A DNA stretch of 64,000 bases from Verrucomicrobiota bacterium. GTDB lineage: Bacteria; Verrucomicrobiota; Kiritimatiellia; SS1-B-03-39; UBA6053. The notes beneath the pieces were generated by a model, which was given only the letters and a program-made list of their open reading frames with translations, had not been told where the DNA came from and did not search any database. Made by a program: the position numbers and the translations under genes. Within the stretch, counting starts at the first letter, position 1, and every line of letters begins with the position of its first letter. The stretch covers positions 36,213 through 100,212 of the forward strand of contig JAFIGC010000002.1 in NCBI GenBank assembly GCA_020831635.1, given 5' to 3'. Positions 52,143 to 59,337 of this stretch are shown piece by piece.

Positions 52143-53144
52143 TCATATGCCCAAATACAGGTCACGCCCTTGCACCAAAGCCTCCAGTTTGCGCTCGACC
52201 ACCGACCGTTTCAGCATCCAGAAGCCGCAGTCGGGATGCACCCAGCCAATGCGCTCCGCGCCGAGAACGGCGGCGGCGGTTTCGATGCGGCGGGCCACTT
52301 CCTCCGGGGATTCGACATGATTGACCTTGATGTCGATGACCCCCAACCCGAGGACGATGCGCTTGTCGATGTCTTTCAGGGCCAGCAAATCCGCGTCCGG
52401 GCGATGGGCAAGTTCGAGCACCAGATGATCCGTGTGGAGACCGTTCAAGAAGTCGATCAGGGCCTTCCACTCACCGCCCTGAATGGTTTGGCCCCCATAG
52501 TTTCCAAAACAAAAGTGGACGGCCTTCTCCACCGTGACCCGGTCCAAAATCCGGTTGATGCCCGCCAAGGCGATGGGCGCGTTTTCCGGGCTGCCGGGGA
52601 TGTTGGCCTCGTCCACCTGCACACAAGCGCATGGCAAATCCGACACCTGTTCGGCGAGGACATCCGCCAAGGCCAAAGTTAAATCCTCGAGAGATCCATA
52701 ATGTCTATCCAAGAGGGTGCGGGCCAACATGTAGGGGCTGGTGAGGGTGAATTTAAATGGACCGGGGGCGACGGAGGAGGAGCGGGCGCAGGCCTCTTCC
52801 AGATCGAGGCAACCCTCGGAAAGCTCGCCGCGAACCACGCCCGCGGGTTTCCGGCGGAAGCTCATTTCCTGTTTTGCGCGGAAAGCGCGGGTGTCCGAAA
52901 TGCCAACCCCTGTGTCAATGCCCCCGATGCGGGAAATGAAATACTCGATCATGCCGTTGGTATCGGGGTGATTGGGATCAAAACGATAAAGTTCGCCATC
53001 GGTGGGTAGGTCGATACCCGCGCGTTGTTGGGTGGCAAATACAACCGCTGTGGCATCCAACACGGCCTGTTCGCTGGGCAATGCGGCCAGCCAGTCTATG
53101 GGTGAGTAGGAACCGACGGTGGTGGTGCGAATGGACGGGGGCAT
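52143..53144 (-). CDS. Cobalamin-independent methionine synthase-like protein (MetE C-domain family)
   Basis: 333 residues from ATG 53144, with CGGAGA just upstream. The protein is a single catalytic barrel, less than half of full MetE (about 750). It keeps T-T-T-V-G-S-Y near the start, D-E-A-N-I-P in the middle, and a zinc-type set: H and C in V-H-F-C-F-G-N and C in W-V-H-P-D-C-G-F-W. Short MetE-like proteins include archaeal-type core methionine synthases and methyltransferases that use other methyl donors. Which reaction it does cannot be read. It stands alone, convergent with the XylR-type gene. Confidence 0.82.
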   Translation of the reverse strand: MPPSIRTTTVGSYSPIDWLAALPSEQAVLDATAVVFATQQRAGIDLPTDGELYRFDPNHPDTNGMIEYFISRIGGIDTGVGISDTRAFRAKQEMSFRRKPAGVVRGELSEGCLDLEEACARSSSVAPGPFKFTLTSPYMLARTLLDRHYGSLEDLTLALADVLAEQVSDLPCACVQVDEANIPGSPENAPIALAGINRILDRVTVEKAVHFCFGNYGGQTIQGGEWKALIDFLNGLHTDHLVLELAHRPDADLLALKDIDKRIVLGLGVIDIKVNHVESPEEVARRIETAAAVLGAERIGWVHPDCGFWMLKRSVVERKLEALVQGRDLYLGI

Positions 53145-53592
53145 GGGGTCTCCGAGGTTTGACCGAAAGCACATGTAATGGTGGAGTTTCGGGGATGAAT
53201 AAAAATTACGGTGAGCAATCCCATCCATTTCACAGAAAAGGCACAAGACGCAAGTCGAGTTTTGGTTTTCAGTTAAGCAGTGCCTGCTTCCATGTAGGAC
53301 GATTGGGGGGCTTCCTCACCCCCAAACGACTGAAGGGGTTGCGTTTACATGGTATTGTACCTGAAATATCGGGAAAAGTGCAGAAGAAGACAGGAGTGCC
53401 AATCTTCGCATTGGCAGGGGCCGGGGGGGAGTTGATATTCTGGGATTTAAACAAATTGTATGGATTTGTGGCTCATCTATCGATGGCCGATGCGGAGATC
53501 GGCGCTCCTGTTTTATAGATCCTGAAAAAATGGGGAATGTCCTGGGAGTTTTGAACGTTGATCTTTTGCGGGCTTCCGCATAGGGGAAGGGG
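53145..53592. other. Spacer with one dispersed repeat copy
   Basis: No credible gene. The segment 53486-53508 (GCCGATGCGGAGATCGGCGC and three more bases) is an inverted copy of the repeat found twice at 58668-58706 and 58777-58815. A 100-codon open frame here has no family features or ribosome site. Confidence 0.5.
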
Positions 53593-54636
53593 ATGCATTC
53601 ACATTATGCTTTTGCGAGTGACAATACGGCCGGGATGTGCCCGGAAGCTTTGGAGGCGCTGTGCGCCGCGAACGAGGGTTTGGTGGCTTCTTATGGCGAC
53701 GATCCCTGGACTTCGGCGGCGTCCGATGCATTCCGGGATTTGTTTGAAACGCATTGCGACGTGTATTTCGTTTGCACCGGGACCGCCGCAAATTCTTTGG
53801 CGTTGGCTTCGTTGTGCGCTTCGTATCATTCGGTGATCGCCCATGAATTGGCGCATATTGAGACCGACGAATGCGGTGCGCCGGAGTTTTTTTCCAATGG
53901 CTCGAAGTTGTTGATGGGCGCGGGCGAACAGGGGAAACTTCACCCGGAGTCGGTGAAAAATCTGGTGACCCGCCGGACGGATATTCATTATCCCAAACCC
54001 AAGGCCTTGAGCATTTCCCAGAGTACGGAAGCGGGCACGGTCTATCGCCCCGACGAAATCGGCGCCTTGGGTGAAATTGCCCGTGGACATCAATTGAAAA
54101 TCCACATGGATGGGGCCCGATTTGCCAATGCGGTCGCGTCTTTGGGCGTTTCTCCGGCGGAAGTCACTTGGAAAGCGGGCGTGGACGTGTTGTGTTTTTC
54201 CGGCACGAAAAATGGTTTGGGCATGGGGGAGGCGGTGATCTTTTTCGACCGCGCCCTTTCGGAGGAGTTTGCCTACCGCTGCAAACAGGCGGGTCAGTTG
54301 GTTTCGAAAATGCGATATCTATCCGCACCCTGGCTGGGACTGTTGTCGAACGACGTCTGGTTGAAAAATGCCCGACACGCCAACAAAATGGCGACGCAAC
54401 TGCGGTCTTCGCTTGCCGCCATTGAAGGGGTGCGTTTTGCCCAGCCCACGGAAGCGAACGGCGTGTTCGTGTGCCTGCCCGAATCCGTGATTCTGGGATT
54501 GCGGGAACGCGGCTGGAAATTCTACACCTTCATCGGGCAAGGATTCGCCCGCTTCATGTGCTCTTGGAAAACCCGGGAAGAGGATGTGGAAAGACTCGTG
54601 GCAGATGTAGAGGCGCTCGCCGGAGGCTCGCTGTAG
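53593..54636 (+). CDS. ltaE: Low-specificity L-threonine aldolase
   Basis: 347 residues; GGGGAAGGGG lies just before the ATG. It is a fold-type I PLP enzyme: S-D-N-T-A-G-M near the start, Y-G-D-D-P-W-T, G-T-A-A-N-S-L-A-L for phosphate binding, H-M-D-G-A-R-F-A-N-A for the cofactor Asp, and Lys206 in F-S-G-T-K-N-G as the Schiff-base lysine. It cleaves threonine or allo-threonine to glycine and acetaldehyde. Length is typical. It is monocistronic by appearance; the 3' end lies in GAGGCTCGC direct repeats. Confidence 0.92.
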   Translation: MHSHYAFASDNTAGMCPEALEALCAANEGLVASYGDDPWTSAASDAFRDLFETHCDVYFVCTGTAANSLALASLCASYHSVIAHELAHIETDECGAPEFFSNGSKLLMGAGEQGKLHPESVKNLVTRRTDIHYPKPKALSISQSTEAGTVYRPDEIGALGEIARGHQLKIHMDGARFANAVASLGVSPAEVTWKAGVDVLCFSGTKNGLGMGEAVIFFDRALSEEFAYRCKQAGQLVSKMRYLSAPWLGLLSNDVWLKNARHANKMATQLRSSLAAIEGVRFAQPTEANGVFVCLPESVILGLRERGWKFYTFIGQGFARFMCSWKTREEDVERLVADVEALAGGSL

Positions 54637-54639
54637 ATC

Positions 54640-54728
54640 GCTCGCAGGCTCGCTGGAGATTCGCTCGCCTGAGGCTCGCTGAAAATGGCCAACCAGCAAC
54701 CCTCAACCAGCAACCAACAACAAACAAC
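54640..54728. repeat. GAGGCTCGCTG and CAACCAGCAAC direct repeats
   Basis: After the aldolase stop, variants of GAGGCTCGCTG recur four times, then CAACCAGCAACC-type units recur three times. CAACCAGCAAC also occurs at about 62243-62255. Confidence 0.65.
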
Positions 54729-54741
54729 CCAACTCCACCCC

Positions 54742-55545
54742 CTACTCCCACAACACGCGCTGAATGGCGGCTTCGACTTCTTCCAATTCTCCGTTTTCGG
54801 TTCGGATGACCAGTTGCAGGATGACGGGAGTGCCGGGCGGTCCCCAGAGCAGACCGTTGAGGGTTTCGGTGTTCATGGCGGCCACGGATTGTCCTTCGAT
54901 GGACAGGACCGCGTCTCCCGGACGCAAACCCGCGTTGGCGGCGGGGGAGTCGGGGATCACATCCACGACTTCCGCATAGCCATCGCCGGGCACGAGGCCA
55001 AATCCGGGGGCGCCCAATTCCATGTCCGGGATAACGGGGTCGGGGATGATCAGTTCCGCGGCCAAGCGTTCGCCTTGCTCGATTTGTAGGTTCAATACCT
55101 CCGAGTGGCGTATTCCGTATTCATCCTCGAATCTGGCCTGAAGAGTCATTCGGCCTGGTTCCAGTTGCAGGGCCACGCGTCCGTCGCTCACCTGCTGCAC
55201 AAAAAGTCCGTCGGGCGTGAACACTTCCAAGGGCCCCGGATGCAAATGCCCGTCGGGCGTCAGGATATCCAAAACCAAAAACCCGGGTCCCGCCGCACGA
55301 TCCTCAAAGGTGTCTTCGTCGACGAGGGCGGGGGTCAAGGCCGGGGAGGGGAGGTCGTCGGAAAGGGCCTCGTCAATGGTTACGCGGCGCATGAAGTCTT
55401 GCACCCGTGGCGTGGCGGTGGGAATGGCTTCCATCCGGTTCGCGCGACGTTCCATCATGCGGGTCCGCGCCCGCCAACTCCAGGCGGCGACGAGGAGAAC
55501 GATCACCAGGAGGATCAGGTCGGTGCGGGTTCTTTTGGGTATCAT
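54742..55545 (-). CDS. Membrane-anchored PDZ-domain protein
   Basis: 267 residues. One membrane helix at about 10-23 (L-I-L-L-V-I-V-L-L-V-A-A-W) anchors it with the rest in the periplasm. Residues 85-165 form a beta domain (D-G-H-L-H-P-G-P-L-E-V-F-T-P-D-G). The C-terminal 90 residues are a PDZ domain: G-F-G-L-V carboxylate-binding loop, V-V-D-V-I-P-D-S-P-A-A-N-A-G-L-R-P-G-D-A-V-L-S-I-E-G. No protease catalytic domain is present. It may tether or present a partner; the divergent neighbour is a CPBP membrane protease. Confidence 0.82.
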   Translation of the reverse strand: MIPKRTRTDLILLVIVLLVAAWSWRARTRMMERRANRMEAIPTATPRVQDFMRRVTIDEALSDDLPSPALTPALVDEDTFEDRAAGPGFLVLDILTPDGHLHPGPLEVFTPDGLFVQQVSDGRVALQLEPGRMTLQARFEDEYGIRHSEVLNLQIEQGERLAAELIIPDPVIPDMELGAPGFGLVPGDGYAEVVDVIPDSPAANAGLRPGDAVLSIEGQSVAAMNTETLNGLLWGPPGTPVILQLVIRTENGELEEVEAAIQRVLWE

Positions 55546-55629
55546 AATCGCGGATTGTAACCGGATGTTGTGGAAACATCAATCATTTGCATTGCAAGTA
55601 CGCGTTTTTCAGGACAAATGGAGCTTGTA

Positions 55630-56589
55630 ATGAGTATTTTACAACAACCTTCTACCTTGCATCGCCAAAAAGATCCCGTGGCGGCCGCGCTTTGGTTTGC
55701 GCTTTACCTGTTCATCGTCTTGGTGATCGGGGCGCTTTTCGGTGCCTGGTTGGTCCGTTTGGGCGCCCAAGCGGAGAGCGGGTTTTGGTCGGATTTTGTC
55801 GGAGAACAGCGCGGCGACCGCATCATGCGCCGGATTCAAACCCTGATCGCGGTGCTGATGGCGCCTCTGCTGCTGAAAAAAATCGGTTGGGAAGGGCTGC
55901 ACGACCTGGGATGGGACTCCATGCGTTCGTGGTCCACCCGCCGCCGGGATTTTTATCGGGGATGGGTGTTGGGTTTCCTGGCCATTGGATTGATTTTCGC
56001 GATCTCCCTCTATCTTGATCTGCGTCAGTGGGAACCTTTCAAAGCCTCCGCCTGGCTGGACACGATTTTCTACGGATTTCTGGTGACGGGTCTGGGCGTG
56101 GGCATCATTGAGGAAACCCTGACCCGCGGGGTTTTGTATCGGAGCATGGCCCGTTGTTGGACGCCTTGGGGCGGGGCTTTGATTTCGAGCGCCATTTTCG
56201 CGTATGTGCATTTTCTGAAGGCCACGCCCGAAAGCATTGAACTGGGCATTTTTCCGGCCATGGTTTCTTCCATGATCGACGGATTTCGTTATGAGCATCA
56301 TGCCTTTCAAAAGTTCGTGAATCTGTTTTTGTTCGGGGTGGTTTTGTGTCGCATGGTTCACCACCGGGGGGACATTTGGTATGCGGTGGGCCTACACGCC
56401 TCGGCGGTGGGGTTGATTCGCTTTGTTTCCAAATTGAGTGACCGCTATGGCGACCGTCACGCGGCCATTGGCCACAGCGCCAAATTTGACGACGGGTGGC
56501 TGCTGACGGTGATGCTGGTGATTTTAATTCTGGGCTTTGAAATTTTCCGAAGTTCCGGACGCAGTGAGAGGCGGCATGTCCACTTCTAA
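55630..56589 (+). CDS. CPBP-family intramembrane metalloprotease
   Basis: 319 residues from ATG 55630. About seven membrane helices. The CPBP/ABI signature is complete: motif 1 G-I-I-E-E-T-L-T-R-G-V-L-Y-R (E-E-x-x-x-R), motif 2 F-A-Y-V-H-F-L with His, and a later L-H-A-S-A-V. These supply Glu and His for metal-based cleavage inside the membrane, as in Rce1. The family covers CAAX-type proteases and bacteriocin self-immunity proteins. It overlaps the next gene by 14 bases, so both are one transcript. Confidence 0.88.
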   Translation: MSILQQPSTLHRQKDPVAAALWFALYLFIVLVIGALFGAWLVRLGAQAESGFWSDFVGEQRGDRIMRRIQTLIAVLMAPLLLKKIGWEGLHDLGWDSMRSWSTRRRDFYRGWVLGFLAIGLIFAISLYLDLRQWEPFKASAWLDTIFYGFLVTGLGVGIIEETLTRGVLYRSMARCWTPWGGALISSAIFAYVHFLKATPESIELGIFPAMVSSMIDGFRYEHHAFQKFVNLFLFGVVLCRMVHHRGDIWYAVGLHASAVGLIRFVSKLSDRYGDRHAAIGHSAKFDDGWLLTVMLVILILGFEIFRSSGRSERRHVHF

Positions 56590-58630
56590 GTCCCCGGCAG
56601 CGTTTTCCGGGGGGGTGAATCCGGATTTTGACACGCCGTCGTTGCGGGATTGGTTGTTGCGGCTGCCGAATGTTTCGGATTTGGACTGTGTGCGGGAAGG
56701 GGCCTGTCCCTTGTATCGCGCCCCGCACCCCGAAGGGGGCTTCCCTTTGGCCGTCAAGTGTTTTCCCGCACCGGCCAACGACGCGGGGAAGCGCGGTTCC
56801 GATGCCGCCAGCTTGCAACAGCGGGCACGAGCCGGTTTCGACCATGCGATGTTTTTGTACACGCGGGGGGAACTCACCCCTCATCCGGTGGCCTGGGTGC
56901 ATCCCGACGATTCCGATGCCGGTGGCGCTTGTTTTCTGGTGACCGAGTTTCTGCCCAATGTGATGACCTTTCGGGAGGCGCTTCTACATCATTATTACGA
57001 AAATCCGCTGTGTCGTCAGATCATGCGCCTTCTGGAAACCGTGGCCGTCACCATTCGGGACATGCATCAGACCGGATTTCTTCATCGGGATTTGAAAACC
57101 CAGAACCTTTTGGTTCGTCGCGATGCCGAAGGGGAATGGGACAAAGCCTGGGTGATCGACTTGGGACGCGGGAAGATTCTCCCCCAAGTCACTCCCGCAA
57201 AGCGCGGGGCGGACAATGGATGCATTTTGCTGCCCTCGGATTTGCGACGGGTCTTTCACGAAATGCAGTTCGCCCCCGAACAAGTGCCGGCGGCTTTTCA
57301 TGACGCGGAGCGAAAGGTGCGTCACCATTGCAAACGAAACCCGGAACCGCCCCCCACGCGCAAATCGCCACAGGAAAAAGACATCTGGATTTGGGATGAT
57401 CGTTCCATGCAAGCCGTTCCCGCACTGCGGAGCAAAGACAAGCGGAAATATTATCGACGGCGGGATGTGTTGAGCATGGCCGGCGCCTTGGCGCGCAGGG
57501 GAAAACCCATTCTGAAAGCGCGGGATGAATTGATGGCCGAGGCTTGGACCCGTCCGGTTCCGCTGGAGGGGAAAATCGGGTTGAGTTTGAATTTGGAACC
57601 CGAGCGCTTCGACAAGGAACGCCGATGGCTCGCGCCCTTGGGGCCGATGTCCCTTTTGGTGCGCTTGTATCATCACGAAAACGATAGCCGGCGTCGTTAC
57701 GCGGTGGAGGCCATTCGCAAATTGCGGGCCGAAGGGCATACCGTCGCCGTGGCATTGGTTCAGGACCGGCGAGCGATTTTGTTCCCAGAGAAATGGCAGG
57801 CTTTCGTGGAGTATGCCGGTGGCGCATTGAGCGGCTTCGCGGAAGCGCTCGAAGTGGGGCACGCCATCAACCGCGTGAAATGGGGGATTTGGGACTTGGA
57901 TGAGTATCAACGCTTTTTGGAACCCTTTCGGGATTGGTCGGCCCGCTTCCCGCAGTTGCCGCTTTGGGGGCCGGCGGGGATTGATTTTGAGTATCCGCGG
58001 GTGTTGCCCTTGCTGGACCGCCTCCCGGAAGGCACCACCTGGAGCGCGTTTTCGCATCATTTGTACGTGGACCGTCGCGGTGCGCCCGAAAACGAGCAGT
58101 CGGGTTACGATCTGGTGCGCAAGCTCGCTTTGGCGCGGGCCATGGCCCGGGTGCATCCGGCCAGTGCCGACCGGCTCATCGTCTCCGAAGTCAATTGGCC
58201 TTTGCAGGGCACGGGGGTGTGGTCCCCGGTGGGTAGTCCGTATCAGAGTCCCGGACCCCGTGAAAACGATCCCAGCGTGGATGAGGAGACCTACGCGGCG
58301 TACATGGTGCGTTATTATCTTCTGGCCCTGTGTAGCGGCATGGCCGAACGGGTGTATTGGTGGAATCTGGCCGCGCATGGCTTCGGGTTGATCGATGACC
58401 GGGATCCGGGCGGCTGGCGGCCGCGTCCGGCGTATCATGCCATGAAGCGGCTGGTGGAACTGAGTCGAAAGGGCGTTTTCCGGGAAAAACTTCCCGTGGA
58501 AAATGCAAGCGGCGGCTATCATTTGCGGTTGGAACGCGCCGATGGCGAGCAGGTGGATTTGCGATGGGATGCCGCTGGCCAAGAAAATCCTTTTGGGAAT
58601 TCAACCACTGAGCACACTGATTCCCACTGA
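56576..58630 (+). CDS. LPS/Kdo-kinase-like domain fused to TIM-barrel glycosidase-like domain
   Basis: 684 residues from ATG 56576. Residues 55-330 are a RIO/Kdo-type small-molecule kinase as in InaA, RfaP or WaaP: F-P-L-A-V-K-C-F (ATP Lys), F-L-H170-R-D172-L-K-T-Q-N-L-L (catalytic loop) and V-I-D195-L-G-R (metal Asp). Residues 370-640 look like a clan GH-A (beta/alpha)8 glycosidase: W-G-P-A-G-I-D-F-E472-Y-P, then S-H-H-L-Y-V, V-S-E538-V-N-W-P-L-Q-G-T-G (nucleophile-like) and V-Y-W-W-N-L-A-A-H-G-F-G-L. No signal or membrane segment. The last ten residues (S-T-T-E-H-T-D-S-H) come from a dispersed CCACTGA repeat. Kinase plus glycosidase in one chain suggests processing of a lipid- or membrane-linked sugar. 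Confidence 0.75.
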   Translation: MSTSKSPAAFSGGVNPDFDTPSLRDWLLRLPNVSDLDCVREGACPLYRAPHPEGGFPLAVKCFPAPANDAGKRGSDAASLQQRARAGFDHAMFLYTRGELTPHPVAWVHPDDSDAGGACFLVTEFLPNVMTFREALLHHYYENPLCRQIMRLLETVAVTIRDMHQTGFLHRDLKTQNLLVRRDAEGEWDKAWVIDLGRGKILPQVTPAKRGADNGCILLPSDLRRVFHEMQFAPEQVPAAFHDAERKVRHHCKRNPEPPPTRKSPQEKDIWIWDDRSMQAVPALRSKDKRKYYRRRDVLSMAGALARRGKPILKARDELMAEAWTRPVPLEGKIGLSLNLEPERFDKERRWLAPLGPMSLLVRLYHHENDSRRRYAVEAIRKLRAEGHTVAVALVQDRRAILFPEKWQAFVEYAGGALSGFAEALEVGHAINRVKWGIWDLDEYQRFLEPFRDWSARFPQLPLWGPAGIDFEYPRVLPLLDRLPEGTTWSAFSHHLYVDRRGAPENEQSGYDLVRKLALARAMARVHPASADRLIVSEVNWPLQGTGVWSPVGSPYQSPGPRENDPSVDEETYAAYMVRYYLLALCSGMAERVYWWNLAAHGFGLIDDRDPGGWRPRPAYHAMKRLVELSRKGVFREKLPVENASGGYHLRLERADGEQVDLRWDAAGQENPFGNSTTEHTDSH

Positions 58631-58867
58631 TCTAGGGTTGTGATGGGCTTCGCGGGCGAAGGGGAACGGGAGCGCCGATCTCCGCATCGGCAGGGGCGAA
58701 GGGGGCATAAACGCGAACGCCGAACATTGAACGTCCAACTTCGAACATCGAACGAATACCGACGGGGCCGGGGGACAGGAGCGCCGATCGCCGCATCGGC
58801 AGGGGCGAAGGGGGGCTGCAAGCATTATTGGTGATTGGCTCTCACAAAGGCACGAAGGCACGGAGGG
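58604..58867. repeat. Mosaic of dispersed intergenic repeats
   Basis: Four repeat classes lie side by side: CCACTGAGCACACTGATTCC (58603-58625), the 38-base GGAGCGCCGATCTCCGCATCGGC-type unit twice (58668-58706 and 58777-58815; written by its core), GAACATTGAAC/GAACATCGAAC units (58719-58753), and TGGCTCTCACAAAGGCACGAAGG (58836-58867; core TCTCACAAAGGCACGAAGG). Copies of the last two recur at 62200-62325, the final one inverted, on the other side of the M16 peptidase gene. Confidence 0.8.
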
Positions 58868-59001
58868 GATGTAAAAAAGATCGACAAAGCTCCCGACAAA
58901 GATTTCTTCATTTTTTATACATCTTACAACGTATGAGAGCGTGTACGTCAAGAGCGGGATCAGCGTGATCATCAGGGCGTTTTTTTCGTGTGCTACACTT
59001 T

Positions 59002-59127
59002 ATGCCCATTTTTCTCCAACTTATGCAGCACATTAATGGTGAGGACGAGGATTACGTCAGCAATTCCATCGGAATCCACTTGCGATTTGAACGGGATCAG
59101 GGCAAGGTGAGTCTACCTTTTTCCTGA
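59002..59127 (+). other. Short open frame, possible gene remnant
   Basis: A 41-codon frame (M-P-I-F-L-Q-L-M-Q-H-I-N-G-E-D-E-D-Y) has protein-like composition but no ribosome site and no family I recognise. The surrounding 58868-59337 spacer otherwise shows nothing beyond T-rich stretches near 59305. Confidence 0.25.
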
Positions 59128-59337
59128 AACCGTGAGATCTTTGCTGTGAATCCGCTCAATCTCATGGGCTGCAAGGAATTGTCGTGAACACTCAACAGAC
59201 CGCATGGGTATGCCTCTGTTCCCGACAATCCCTTTCGCTCCATGATCTTGCACGCCTTCTTTGCAAATATCTCACGGATTCAGGTATTTGGTAAGTTTCG
59301 CCTTTTTTAGAACCTTTATGAACCTTTGGACCCGCTT

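Noticed and set aside
53081..53518. 145-codon open frame between the MetE-like and aldolase genes
   Set aside because: It overlaps the MetE-like start antisense, has no family features, and ends inside a dispersed repeat.
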